A stretch of DNA of 64,000 nt from the NCBI GenBank assembly GCA_964581105.1, contig CAZOMB010000001.1, positions 1-64,000 of the forward strand, written 5' to 3'. Shown here piece by piece: positions 42,062-51,482 of the stretch. A model generated the notes under the pieces. That model was given only the letters and a program-made list of their open reading frames with translations. It searched no databases and was not told where the DNA came from. A program made the translations under genes and the position numbers. Position 1 is the stretch's first letter; the number at the start of each line of letters is the position of its first letter. This DNA is from UBA10161 sp964581105 (GTDB lineage: Archaea > Micrarchaeota > Micrarchaeia > Anstonellales > Anstonellaceae).

Positions 42062-43903
42062 ATGGCAGGGACAAAACCTGAAGCGCTTATTGAGATTTCG
42101 TCTGAGGCAGGAAGGAAAATAGGGGGAATTTACACTGTCATCAGGAGCAAAACAAAGTATTTGCACAAGAAATTCGGGAAAGATTACCTTCTTATCGGCC
42201 TTTATGACAAGAGATGTGCAGAAGATATCAAGTTTGAGGAGCCACAGGGAAAACTTGCCAAAATCTTTTCTGAGCTTGAAAAGGAAGGCATACACTGCAA
42301 ATACGGAACCTGGACATATGGTAACAACTCCAGGATAATTTCTGTTGATGCAAGGGCTGCAGGGGAAAGAGTTGTTGAGTTTGTGAATGGTCAGGGACTA
42401 CAAAAGGGCAAGCAGGCAAACCGCTTCAAGTTTTTGCTTTGGAAGCACTTTGGCGTTGACTCATTAATGGACAAGTCATGGGATTTTACTGAGAATATTG
42501 TATGGTGCTGGGGAGTTGGAAGGCTTGTTGAAAAGCTTTTTGCAAACAGGCTTTTTGCCAAAGGCAAGACAGTTTTGCAGTTCCATGAATGGATTTCAGG
42601 GGCTGCCCTGCTTTACTGCAAGATGAGAAAAATGAAGCTGGCAACAGTATTCACAACGCATGCAACTGTTCTTGGCAGGACATTGTCTTCTTCCGGGGTT
42701 GACGTTTTTACTGATGCAATGAATGCAAAAAGCCCGATTCCCCTTAATGCTGCCTATAACAACAGGATTGAGGGAAAGCACCAGCTAGAGTCTGCTGCAG
42801 CAAAGAATTCAACTGTATTTACAACGGTAAGCGAAACAGTTGCACAGGAAGTAGAGTACATACTTGGGAAAAAGCCGGATGTAATTACCGTTAATGGGAT
42901 AGAGTTTGGGAACAACAAGAGCGAAAATGAAGTTTATGACCTGTCCCATTATGTCAGGGGCGAGCTTCAGCAGTTTTTGGAGGCTTGCTTTATCAGCTAT
43001 TACCAGCAAAAGTATGACGATGCGCTTCTTGTCTATTGCTCTGGCAGGTATGAGTTTTCAAACAAGGGGTTTGACATTTTCATTGAGGCCCTTGGCAAGC
43101 TCAACAAAAAGCTTGTGAAAGCAAAAAAGAAGGGCAGGAAAAGGGTTTTTGCATTTGTATTTGCCCCTACCTCTGTTTCAGGGCCAAAAATTTCAATAAT
43201 AAAGAACTATTTGCTTTTGGACAAGATAAATGAGATAATGCACCAGCTTCCTGAAACAAAGGATGCAAAGTATGTTAACCTGCAGACTTCAATTGCATTG
43301 CTCAAAGGGGGAATAAAAAGAGACATTGAAAACATGGCAAAAGGTTTTGTAAAAGACGGGGAAAGGCCGCACATAAACTGCTATAACCTGACTTATGGGA
43401 AAGACTCTGTAATCAATGCATGCGTTAAAGCCGGCCTGACAAACAGCAGAGAAGATGCAGTAAAGGTCATCTTTTACCCGACATACATAAAGCCAAATGA
43501 CGGGCTCATGAACCTGAGCTATTATGATGTTATTTCTGCAATGGACGTTGGAGTATTCCCTTCCAGGTACGAGCCCTTTGGCTATACCCCTGTTGAGGCT
43601 GCAATAAAAATGGGAATAGCGGTTACCTCTGATATGACAGGCTTTGGAAGGTTTATCATGAAAAAAAGCAAAAAAAGAGGGTGCGGAATAAAAGTCATTA
43701 AAATGGCAGGCAAAGCATCAGCAAAATCAAGTGATGAGCTTGCAAAAGAGCTTGAAAGATTATACCGGCTTCCTGAAAAAAGGCTTATTGCAGAAAAGAA
43801 AAATGCATACAGGATGATGAAACTTATTGACTGGCACAGGCTGGTTAAAAATTATTACCATGCATATGAAATGGCACTTGCAAGGAACTTAAAGGCGGAA
43901 TAA
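42062..43903 (+). CDS. Glycogen synthase, GT3 (eukaryotic GYS-like) type
   Basis: This 613-aa enzyme transfers glucose from UDP-glucose to alpha-1,4-glucan. LIEISSEAGRKIGGIYTVI opens the N-terminal Rossmann domain; LQFHEWISGAAL and FTTHATVLGR lie in the first half; SRYEPFGYTPVEAAIKMGIA in the second matches the E-x7-E nucleotide-sugar site of GYS. The GT3 family is mainly eukaryotic with scattered bacteria and archaea. ATG 42062 is chosen; TATA-like TTTTATAAA ends the trm5 gene (42032-42040). No branching enzyme or phosphorylase lies nearby. Confidence 0.88.
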   Translation: MAGTKPEALIEISSEAGRKIGGIYTVIRSKTKYLHKKFGKDYLLIGLYDKRCAEDIKFEEPQGKLAKIFSELEKEGIHCKYGTWTYGNNSRIISVDARAAGERVVEFVNGQGLQKGKQANRFKFLLWKHFGVDSLMDKSWDFTENIVWCWGVGRLVEKLFANRLFAKGKTVLQFHEWISGAALLYCKMRKMKLATVFTTHATVLGRTLSSSGVDVFTDAMNAKSPIPLNAAYNNRIEGKHQLESAAAKNSTVFTTVSETVAQEVEYILGKKPDVITVNGIEFGNNKSENEVYDLSHYVRGELQQFLEACFISYYQQKYDDALLVYCSGRYEFSNKGFDIFIEALGKLNKKLVKAKKKGRKRVFAFVFAPTSVSGPKISIIKNYLLLDKINEIMHQLPETKDAKYVNLQTSIALLKGGIKRDIENMAKGFVKDGERPHINCYNLTYGKDSVINACVKAGLTNSREDAVKVIFYPTYIKPNDGLMNLSYYDVISAMDVGVFPSRYEPFGYTPVEAAIKMGIAVTSDMTGFGRFIMKKSKKRGCGIKVIKMAGKASAKSSDELAKELERLYRLPEKRLIAEKKNAYRMMKLIDWHRLVKNYYHAYEMALARNLKAE

Positions 43904-44286
43904 TGGGAATAAAGGACGAGCTTGATGAGGAAATTAAGAAGACAAAAAGCATAGTCCAAAGAAGGCTTGTCTATGCCCTTGTCATGCTAATTTTTGTCTA
44001 TTTGCTTGGCATTTTTACCCTCCAGCAACTTGAAGGCTGGACATGGGAGGACTCATTATACTTTACTACTGCCACTATGACCACTGTTGGCTATGGGGAC
44101 CTTGTGCCACAAACTTATTATGGCAAGCTTTTCACAATCCCTTTGATGTGGATAGGGATTACAATTGGCTTTTACCTGATTTTCTCGCTTCAGGATTATG
44201 GCAGGGCAGGAGTTGAGCAGCGCATTGAAAACCTGCTTGGCAGGATGGAGAGCATCAGGAAGCTGGGCAGGAAGAAAAAAAAGTAG
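43903..44286 (+). CDS. Two-TM potassium channel
   Basis: This 127-aa pore protein has TM1 (YALVMLIFVYLLGIFTL), a pore helix with the filter TTVGYGDLVP near residues 60-69, TM2 (LFTIPLMWIGITIGFYLIFSL) and a short coiled-coil tail. It is a minimal KcsA/MthK-like K+ channel that would form a tetramer. The tail lacks an RCK domain. The ATG overlaps the stop of the glycogen synthase gene by one base, so they are translated together. Confidence 0.9.
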   Translation: MGIKDELDEEIKKTKSIVQRRLVYALVMLIFVYLLGIFTLQQLEGWTWEDSLYFTTATMTTVGYGDLVPQTYYGKLFTIPLMWIGITIGFYLIFSLQDYGRAGVEQRIENLLGRMESIRKLGRKKKK

Positions 44287-44340
44287 CCAAACCACCCATT
44301 TTAAATTCATTTTGTATGCATAGATTACTCTAGGGTTGAA

Positions 44341-45414
44341 TTGAACAAGGAAAAAAAAGCCGTGCTTGTTTTGTCAGATGGTTCGGTTTTCTCTGGCACT
44401 GGATTTGGCGCTACTTGCAGCAAGGTAGGGGAGATTGTCTTTACTACCAATATGACTGGCTATGAGGAATCCCTGACAGACCCAAGCTATGCTGGCCAGA
44501 TACTGGTATCAACTTACCCCCTTATTGGAAATTATGGCACTGCCCCTGAGTGGACTGAAAGCAAAAAGATGTGGGTTCAGGGCTATGCAATAAGAAAGCT
44601 TTGTGATTTGCCGCACCATGAGATGAGCAAAAGCCCCTTACATTTGCGCATGGAAAATGAGGGGGTTCCCGGCATATGCGGCATTGACACCAGGCTTTTG
44701 GTGAAAAAGATAAGAAATGCAGGAGTTATGCCTGCCTGCATTTGCACTTATGAAAAAGAGGCAGATACTGGACAAATGCTTCAGATGGCAAAAAAGCTTG
44801 ACTACTCAAAAATAAATTTTGTTGAAAAAGTGTCTGTTGGCAAGGCAACCAGTTTTGGAAAGGGAAGCAAAAAAGTGGTGCTTATTGACTATGGGGCGAA
44901 AATGGGCATTGTGCGGGAACTGAATATGAGAGGGGTTGAAGTAATTGTTGTGCCTTACAATACCCCTGCTGAAGAAATAATGGCATTCTCACCAAAAGGA
45001 ATCCTTTTGGCAAACGGGCCTGGCGACCCTGCGCTTCTTGTGAAAGAAAGTGAAGAGGTGAAAAAGCTTTATGATTTGCCCCTGTTTGGAATATGCCTTG
45101 GCAACCAGGTGCTTGCAAAGTCAGCAGGCGCAAAAACATTTAAGCTCAAGTTTGGGCACAGGGGAGGAAACCATCCAGTGCTTGACCTGAAGGAAAACAA
45201 GGTAACAATAACAACGCAGAACCATGGGTATGCGATTGATGAAAAGTCTTTGCCAGCAGAGTTTGAGGTAACGCACAAGAATTTGACAGACAATACTGTC
45301 GAGGGAATTTCCCATAAACAGCTGCCAATTTTCGCAGTGCAACACCATCCAGAGGCAAACCCCGGCTCATGCGACTCAAAGCATTTGTTTGACAAATTTG
45401 TAAAAATGCTGTAA
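44341..45414 (+). CDS. carA: Carbamoyl-phosphate synthase small subunit
   Basis: CarA (357 aa) releases ammonia from glutamine for carbamoyl phosphate. The N-terminal domain opens with VLVLSDGSVFSGTGFG; the class I amidotransferase part has LFGICLGNQVLAKSAG (catalytic Cys near residue 251) and AVQHHPEANPG (His/Glu near 335). The start is a TTG at 44341, with no in-frame ATG before it; TTTTAAAT near 44299 gives a short leader. Separated from carB by a small SLOG gene. Confidence 0.94.
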   Translation: MNKEKKAVLVLSDGSVFSGTGFGATCSKVGEIVFTTNMTGYEESLTDPSYAGQILVSTYPLIGNYGTAPEWTESKKMWVQGYAIRKLCDLPHHEMSKSPLHLRMENEGVPGICGIDTRLLVKKIRNAGVMPACICTYEKEADTGQMLQMAKKLDYSKINFVEKVSVGKATSFGKGSKKVVLIDYGAKMGIVRELNMRGVEVIVVPYNTPAEEIMAFSPKGILLANGPGDPALLVKESEEVKKLYDLPLFGICLGNQVLAKSAGAKTFKLKFGHRGGNHPVLDLKENKVTITTQNHGYAIDEKSLPAEFEVTHKNLTDNTVEGISHKQLPIFAVQHHPEANPGSCDSKHLFDKFVKML

Positions 45415-45428
45415 TCTATGGTGTAAAT

Positions 45429-45773
45429 ATGAAAGTTGCAGTTGGAGGAAGCAGAAAAAGACAAGACAGAAGATTCATATTCAATAAACTTGACCTTTTC
45501 ATCAGGGAAGGAGACGTGATGATTTCTGGAGGGGCATCTGGTGTAGACTCAATAGCTTGTGAGTATGCCAAGAGGAGGAAGCTAAAAATGGAAATTTTTG
45601 CACCTGACTACAGAAAGCATGGAAAAAACGCGAGAAAGATGAGAAACAAAAAAATAATCAACAACGCTGATGTGCTGCTGGCTTTTCCTCTTAAAAGCAA
45701 AGAAGATGGAACATGGCATGCAATAAGCATTGCTCACAAAGCAAAAAAACGAATCATGATTTGGGAAAGATAA
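45429..45773 (+). CDS. SLOG-domain (DUF2493/YspA-like) protein
   Basis: This 114-aa Rossmann-like protein has MKVAVGGSRKRQDRRFIF at the start and VMISGGASGVDSIACEYAKR near residue 30, which is the GG(A/S)xGxD nucleotide-binding loop of SLOG proteins. ADVLLAFPLKSKEDGTWHAI follows the usual pattern near the end. SLOG domains bind or cleave nucleotides, often as sensors in defence or stress. It lies between carA and carB with gaps of only 14 and 2 bases. Confidence 0.82.
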   Translation: MKVAVGGSRKRQDRRFIFNKLDLFIREGDVMISGGASGVDSIACEYAKRRKLKMEIFAPDYRKHGKNARKMRNKKIINNADVLLAFPLKSKEDGTWHAISIAHKAKKRIMIWER

Positions 45774-45775
45774 AC

Positions 45776-48700
45776 ATGGAGAAAATCAAAAAAGTGCTGG
45801 TAATAGGGAGCGGCCCAATAGTGATAGGCCAGTCAGCTGAGTTTGACTACTCTGGCTCGCAGGCATGCGCATCTTTGCGGGCTGAGGGAGTAAAGGTTGT
45901 TGTGATAAATTCCAACCCAGCAACAATACAGACTGACAAGGACATTGCTGACATAGTTTACATTGAGCCGCTGCGCGCTGATTTTATTGAAAGGGTCATA
46001 GAAAAGGAAAAACCCCAGGGGCTTATTGCAACAATGGGAGGCCAGACAGGGCTTAATTTGGCAGTTGAGCTTCACAAAAAGGGCATTTTGAAAAAGCACA
46101 ATATAAGGCTTTTGGGAACAGGCTACAAGACAATTGAAATGGCAGAGGACAGGGGCAAGTTCAGGGCACTCATGAAATCGATCAATGAGCCAATCCCTGA
46201 CAGTATTGCAGCAAATACAAAAGAAGAGGCAGAAAAATTTGCTTCAAAGCAAAAGTTCCCGCTCATTTTGCGGCCTGCCTATACATTGGGCGGCACTGGA
46301 GGGGGCATTGCAAGGAATAAAGATGAGTTTGAAAAGCTGCTTGAGCTTGGGTTTACGCTTTCACCAACCCACCAGGTGCTTGTAGAAGAATCTGTGCTTG
46401 GCTGGGGGGAGTTTGAGTATGAGATGATGAGGGACAAGCATGACAACTGCATTACAATCTGCAATATGGAAAATATTGACCCAATGGGAGTGCATACTGG
46501 GGAAAGCGTTGTTGTTGCCCCTTCGCAGACTTTGTCAGATGATGAGCACCAGATGCTCAGAACAGCTGCAATAAAGATAATCAGGGCACTGAAAATAGAA
46601 GGGGGCTGCAACATACAGTTTGCGCTTAACCAAAAAACAGGCAAATATGTTGTTGTTGAAGTCAACCCAAGGCTTTCCCGCTCATCTGCACTTGCCTCAA
46701 AGGCAACAGGCTACCCAATTGCCAGAGTTGCTGCAAAAATAGCCCTTGGCATGGGATTGCATGAGATAAAAAATGCAGTCACAAAAACCACGCCGGCAGC
46801 ATTTGAGCCTTCTTTAGACTATTGCGTTGTGAAAATACCCCGCTGGCCATTTGACAAAATACCTGAAAGCAGCAGGGTAATAGGCACTCAGATGAAGTCA
46901 ACTGGCGAAACAATGGCAATTGGCAGGACTTTTGAAGAGGCATTTGGAAAGGCACTCCGGTCTGTTGAAATGAGGAAAGTGAACCTGAAAAAAGATGAGC
47001 TTGGGCACCACCTCAAAGCGCCAACAGACCTGAGGATTTATGCTGTTCTTGACGCACTAAAATCTGGCTGGAAAAAAGAAAAAATATTTGGCATGACGCT
47101 TATACACCAATGGTTTATTGACAGGCTTTTTGATTATGCTGGCATTGAAGAAAAGCTGGGCAAGGAAAAGCTTGGCAAAGAGCTTTTATATGAGGCAAAA
47201 AGGCAGGGCTATTCTGACTGCCAGATTGCAAAGATATGCGGCAAGGAAGAAAATGAAATAAGGGAGGAGAGAAAAAAGCACGGAATAATTCCTGTTTACA
47301 AGATGGTTGACACGTGCGCTGCTGAGTTTGAGGCAAAAACCCCCTATTATTACTCAACTTATGAAAAAGAGGATGAGGCCCGGCCTTCAAAAAAGAAAAA
47401 GGTTGTGATACTTGGAAGCGGGCCAATAAGAATAGGGCAGGGAATTGAGTTTGACTATTGCTGCTGCCATGCTGCTTTTGCATTAAGGGAAATGGGAATT
47501 GAAAGCATAATGATAAACAACAACCCGGAAACTGTGAGCACTGACTTTGACACCTCTGACCGGCTTTATTTTGAGCCTCTTGCTTACGAAGATGTGATGA
47601 ATGTCATTGAGCATGAAAAGCCCTATGGGGTTGTTGTCCAGTTTGGAGGCCAGACATCAATCAATCTTGCGCAAAGGCTGACTGACGCAGGCGTAAAAAT
47701 ACTTGGAACGCAAATGCAGGACATTGATGCTGCAGAAGACAGGGAAAGGTTCAAGGTTTTGCTTCATAAACTTGGAATACGCCAGCCTGAAAACGCCACT
47801 GCAACAAATGAGGAGGACGCAATAAAGCTTGCAGGAAAAATCGGCTACCCGATAGTTGTAAGACCAAGCTATGTGATTGCAGGCAGGGGAATGCAGATAG
47901 TGCATGACGAGAACAGCCTGAAAAAATACATTGGCGAGGCAGTTGATGTAAGCGAGAAAAAGCCTGTTTTGATTGACAAGTACATTGAAAGGGCAATTGA
48001 GTGTGAAATAGATGGTGTTGCAGATGGTGAAAGGCTGTTTGTTGGCGGAATAATGGAGCATGTTGAGCGCGCAGGGGTGCATTCAGGGGACGCAAACAAT
48101 GTTGTGCCATGCGTGAGGATGAAAAAACAGGTTCAGGAAGAGATACTTGAATACTCTGACAAGATAGCACTTGCCCTGAATACTGTTGGGTCAATAAACA
48201 TACAGTATATTGTTCAAAATGATGTCATATTTGTCTTGGAGGCAAACCCAAGGGCAAGCAGAACAATGCCGTTTTTAAGCAAGGCAACTGGTGTTCCGCT
48301 TGTAAAATTGGCAACAAAAGTGATGATGGGAAAAAAGCTCTCTGAGCTTGGGGCAGGAAAAATGCCAAAAATGAGCCATTATGCAGTAAAAGGGGTTGCA
48401 TTCCCGTTCCTGAAATTGCCAGGCTCTGACATTGTGCTTGGGCCGGAGATGAAAAGCACTGGTGAAAGCATGGGAGCTGACTATGAGTTTCCATTGGCAT
48501 TTATGAAAGCTCTGCTTGGGGCCAATTTAAGGATACCGAAGAACGGGGGAGTTGCAATAAGCCTGAAAGATGGCGACAAGGAACGCGCAAAGCCTCTTGC
48601 TGATGCACTTTCAAAAATGGGCTTTTCTGTTTATGCCACCCCGACAACAGCAGAGCACCTTGGCAAGGATGTGAAACTCCTGAAAAAGATTGCAAAGGGC

Positions 48701-48943
48701 GAGCCAAACATATTAAGCGAAATAAGGGATGCAAAAATAGGCCTGGTATTCAATACCCCGAAAAAAGGAAAAATAGCAAGCACAGACGGCTTTAAGATAA
48801 GAAGGGCATGCCTTGAGAATGGCATAGCCTGCATTACCAACTTTGAGGCCTGCGAGGCGCTTGTTGAGGCAATGGAGCACTCCCTTGGCAAAAAGCCAAG
48901 CGTTGAGCGGATTGACTCTTATGGGAAAAAGGGAAAACAGTAG
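45776..48943 (+). CDS. carB: Carbamoyl-phosphate synthase large subunit
   Basis: CarB (1055 aa) makes carbamoyl phosphate from bicarbonate, ammonia and two ATP. Two homologous halves each start with (V)LGSGPI(V/R)IGQ near residues 8 and 543 and hold an ATP-grasp domain (RPAYTLGGTGGG; RPSYVIAGRGM). The C-terminal MGS-like allosteric domain starts near residue 920. ATG 45776 has GGGA upstream and gives the standard N-terminus. The length and all motifs are normal. It overlaps the following nuclease gene by 23 bases. Confidence 0.96.
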   Translation: MEKIKKVLVIGSGPIVIGQSAEFDYSGSQACASLRAEGVKVVVINSNPATIQTDKDIADIVYIEPLRADFIERVIEKEKPQGLIATMGGQTGLNLAVELHKKGILKKHNIRLLGTGYKTIEMAEDRGKFRALMKSINEPIPDSIAANTKEEAEKFASKQKFPLILRPAYTLGGTGGGIARNKDEFEKLLELGFTLSPTHQVLVEESVLGWGEFEYEMMRDKHDNCITICNMENIDPMGVHTGESVVVAPSQTLSDDEHQMLRTAAIKIIRALKIEGGCNIQFALNQKTGKYVVVEVNPRLSRSSALASKATGYPIARVAAKIALGMGLHEIKNAVTKTTPAAFEPSLDYCVVKIPRWPFDKIPESSRVIGTQMKSTGETMAIGRTFEEAFGKALRSVEMRKVNLKKDELGHHLKAPTDLRIYAVLDALKSGWKKEKIFGMTLIHQWFIDRLFDYAGIEEKLGKEKLGKELLYEAKRQGYSDCQIAKICGKEENEIREERKKHGIIPVYKMVDTCAAEFEAKTPYYYSTYEKEDEARPSKKKKVVILGSGPIRIGQGIEFDYCCCHAAFALREMGIESIMINNNPETVSTDFDTSDRLYFEPLAYEDVMNVIEHEKPYGVVVQFGGQTSINLAQRLTDAGVKILGTQMQDIDAAEDRERFKVLLHKLGIRQPENATATNEEDAIKLAGKIGYPIVVRPSYVIAGRGMQIVHDENSLKKYIGEAVDVSEKKPVLIDKYIERAIECEIDGVADGERLFVGGIMEHVERAGVHSGDANNVVPCVRMKKQVQEEILEYSDKIALALNTVGSINIQYIVQNDVIFVLEANPRASRTMPFLSKATGVPLVKLATKVMMGKKLSELGAGKMPKMSHYAVKGVAFPFLKLPGSDIVLGPEMKSTGESMGADYEFPLAFMKALLGANLRIPKNGGVAISLKDGDKERAKPLADALSKMGFSVYATPTTAEHLGKDVKLLKKIAKGEPNILSEIRDAKIGLVFNTPKKGKIASTDGFKIRRACLENGIACITNFEACEALVEAMEHSLGKKPSVERIDSYGKKGKQ

Positions 48944-49541
48944 CAGAGTTGTTCTTCTTTTCATTGTTTTGGTTATTGTTTTTGTTATTGCTGCCATTTT
49001 TCTCATTCCCTGCGCAGGGTGCAATGCAAAAGTTGATTTTGTTTTCTCCCCTGGAGCAGAGGACGAGGTAATTGACTTTATCCGCTCTGCAGAAGAATCA
49101 ATTGATGTGCAAGTATATGTTTTTACTTCAGAGAACATTATACGCGAGCTTGGGGAGGCAAGTGAGAGAGGAGTAAAGGTCCGGGTATTGCTTGAGCCAA
49201 GGATTAGTGACTCTCGAAAGCAGCTCACATTTGACTTGCTGGATGAATTAGGGGTTGATGTGCGCTGGGCAAGCTTTGAGTACAAAATTACGCACAGCAA
49301 GTTCATTATTGTTGACAGGAAAAAGGCGCTTATTGGGAGCATTAACCTTTCGCACAGTGCCTTGACAGCAAACAGGGAGGCAGCAGCAGAGATTGAAGGG
49401 CCTGCAGTGCAAGAGCTGGTNNNNNNNNNNNNNNNNNNNNNNNNNNNNNNNNNNNNNNNNNNNNNNNNNNNNNNNNNNNNNNNNNNNNNNNNNNNNNNNN
49501 NNNNNNNNNNNNNNNNNNNNTGGGAAAAGGCGACTGGTTAG
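48921..49541 (+). CDS. Phospholipase D-like nuclease, interrupted by gap
   Basis: The N-terminus has a TM anchor or signal (VVLLFIVLVIVFVIAAIFLIP) followed by one PLD domain: HSKFIIVDRKKALIGSINLS is the HxK(x4)D(x6)GS signature of single-domain Nuc-type nucleases. The chain enters the N-run at 49421 and WEKATG plus a TAG at 49539-49541 after it fits the usual end of this family, so the true gap probably has roughly the shown length; the reading frame across it cannot be proved. It overlaps carB, so it starts inside the operon. Confidence 0.75.
   Translation: MGKRENSSRVVLLFIVLVIVFVIAAIFLIPCAGCNAKVDFVFSPGAEDEVIDFIRSAEESIDVQVYVFTSENIIRELGEASERGVKVRVLLEPRISDSRKQLTFDLLDELGVDVRWASFEYKITHSKFIIVDRKKALIGSINLSHSALTANREAAAEIEGPAVQELXXXXXXXXXXXXXXXXXXXXXXXXXXXXXXXXXXWEKATG
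49421..49520. other. Assembly gap (100 N)
   Basis: A run of exactly 100 N marks a scaffold join within the PLD nuclease gene. The true length is unknown. Confidence 0.98.
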
Positions 49542-49819
49542 TCTTTTTCTGGCTTGTCATCAGAGTCTTTTTGCTTGTACCCGTATTTTTGGAATTTGCT
49601 GCCCTTTTTCTGCTTTTTGCCTTTTTTCTTTTTCTTCATTTTCTCTATAGCAGCAAGCTCTAGCTTTACCCCTTTTTCAAATGATGCCCTCCCATGGCTT
49701 TCGATTTTCCTGCTCTCTTTCAAAAGCCCCTCTGCAATGCTGGTTTTTGGCATTGGAGGGTGTGAAAGCTCCTGCTTTTGCTTTTTTTCCTCCTTCTTCT
49801 TTTCTGCTTGCCCTTGCAT
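49538..49819 (-). CDS. Small Lys-rich protein
   Basis: This 93-aa basic protein starts at ATG 49819; a TATA box TTTTTAAAC (minus strand, about 49842-49850) lies 27 bases upstream, so the mRNA is leaderless. The chain has EKKKEEKKQKQE and a KMKKKKKGKKQKKGSKFQKY stretch with a helix (IAEGLLKESRKIESHGR) in between. It is likely to bind RNA or ribosomes because of its charge; otherwise unknown. It is divergent from purH. Confidence 0.68.
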   Translation of the reverse strand: MQGQAEKKKEEKKQKQELSHPPMPKTSIAEGLLKESRKIESHGRASFEKGVKLELAAIEKMKKKKKGKKQKKGSKFQKYGYKQKDSDDKPEKD

Positions 49820-49883
49820 GGATTGATTGGCATGCAAGAGGTTTAAAAACACTGTGGGGAATAATTCAACACGGTCGTCTTAA

Positions 49884-51446
49884 ATGGGTATTGTGATTAG
49901 GAGAGCCTTAGTAAGCGTTTGGGACAAGCAGGGCATTGTGCCCTTTGCTAAGGAACTTGCCAATCTGGGGATAGAAATAGTCTCTACTGGCAATACTGCA
50001 GAGGTACTCCTGAAAAATGGAATAAAGGTAACAAGGGTAAAAGACATAACAGGGTTTCCTGAGCTTTTTGGAGGAAGGGTGAAAACCTTGCACCCGAAAA
50101 TACATGGAGCAATACTTTACAGGAGGGATAAGCAAGAAGATAAAAAGCAGGCAAAGGAGCAGGGAATAGAGCCTATTGACCTTGTGGTTGCAAACCTTTA
50201 CCCTTTTGAGCAGGTAGTAGGAAAAATGGAAACAAGCATGCAAAAGGCAGTTGAGAACATTGACATTGGCGGGCCTGCAATGGTCAGGGCTGCTGCAAAA
50301 AACCATGAGCATGTTGCAGTTGTGGTTGACCCTGATGACTATAAGCCTGTTTTAGAGGAAATAAGGGAAAAAGGGGAAATAAGCAAGGAAAAAAGATGCT
50401 CTCTTGCCCTAAAGGCATTTGCAAGGACATCAAGCTATGACGCAGCAATCTGCAGGTTCTTGTCTTCATGTACAAAGGATGATTTGTACCCAAAATTCCT
50501 GGAGATGCACTTTGAAATTGCCTACCCTTTGCGCTATGGCGAAAACCCGAGCCAAAAGGCAGCAGCATACAGGATACTTGGCAGGAACAGCATATTTGAC
50601 TCAAAAATACATGCTGGCAGCAAGGCAATGAGCTACAACAATTTTTTGGATGCTGACTCTGCATTTGGCCTGATAAGGGAGTTTAAGGATGAAATTGCAA
50701 CAGTAATACTCAAGCACAACAACCCATGCGGAGGCGCAGAGGGAAGGACGCTTATGGAAAGCTATATGCGCGCCTATTTGTCTGACCCGCGCTCTGCCTT
50801 TGGGGGCGTGATAGCATGCTCAAAAAGACTTGACTCTAATACAGCAAAGGCAATTGGCACAAGGTATATTGAGGTTGTGCTTGCGCCTGGTTTTGATGAT
50901 GATGCCATGGAAATACTCAAGCAGAAGAAAAGCAGGAGAATACTTGATGTGAGCAACATATGGGACATGAGCGTTGAAAGGTCAGTGAATTTCAGGTATA
51001 TTACAGGCGGCATGCTTTACCAGGGCAGGGACCCTGGCATTTATGACAAGAAAAACATCGAGATTGTGAGCAAGAGAAAGCCAAAAGAGAAAGAGCTTGA
51101 TGACCTTTACTTTGCCACAAAATTTGCAAAGCACATAAAGTCAAATGCCATTGCAATTGCCAAAAACCTGCAGCTGGTTGGGGTTGGCGCTGGGCAAATG
51201 AGCAGGGTAGACTCATGCACAATTGCAATAGAAAAGGCAAAAAGGCATGGGCATGACACTGAAGGCACTGTTGCCTCATCTGATGCATTTATGCCATTCA
51301 GGGATGCCTTGGATGTGCTGGCAGATGCTGGAATAACCTGCATTGCACAGCCAGGAGGGTCCATACGCGACCAGGAAGTCATTGATGCAGCTGATGAAAA
51401 AGGTGTTTCCCTGATATTCACTGGAACAAGGCACTTCAAGCATTAG
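49884..51446 (+). CDS. purH: Bifunctional AICAR transformylase / IMP cyclohydrolase
   Basis: PurH (520 aa) does the last two steps of IMP synthesis. The N-terminal MGS-like cyclohydrolase domain has SVWDKQGIVPFAKELANLG and FGGRVKTLHPKIHGAILYRR; the transformylase has LKHNNPCGGA near residue 275 with the Lys-His pair. Many archaea use PurP/PurO instead, so a bacterial-type PurH may point to gene transfer. The gene is complete and uses the divergent TTTAAAAA promoter near 49842. Confidence 0.95.
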   Translation: MGIVIRRALVSVWDKQGIVPFAKELANLGIEIVSTGNTAEVLLKNGIKVTRVKDITGFPELFGGRVKTLHPKIHGAILYRRDKQEDKKQAKEQGIEPIDLVVANLYPFEQVVGKMETSMQKAVENIDIGGPAMVRAAAKNHEHVAVVVDPDDYKPVLEEIREKGEISKEKRCSLALKAFARTSSYDAAICRFLSSCTKDDLYPKFLEMHFEIAYPLRYGENPSQKAAAYRILGRNSIFDSKIHAGSKAMSYNNFLDADSAFGLIREFKDEIATVILKHNNPCGGAEGRTLMESYMRAYLSDPRSAFGGVIACSKRLDSNTAKAIGTRYIEVVLAPGFDDDAMEILKQKKSRRILDVSNIWDMSVERSVNFRYITGGMLYQGRDPGIYDKKNIEIVSKRKPKEKELDDLYFATKFAKHIKSNAIAIAKNLQLVGVGAGQMSRVDSCTIAIEKAKRHGHDTEGTVASSDAFMPFRDALDVLADAGITCIAQPGGSIRDQEVIDAADEKGVSLIFTGTRHFKH

Positions 51447-51482
51447 GTTGCGTTTCACAAGAAACTGGAAGAGAAGATAAAC

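Noticed and set aside
48921..49541. Frameshifted or truncated carB C-terminus overlapping the nuclease
   Set aside because: carB has its complete MGS-like domain and a normal end; the overlap is a real start of the next gene.
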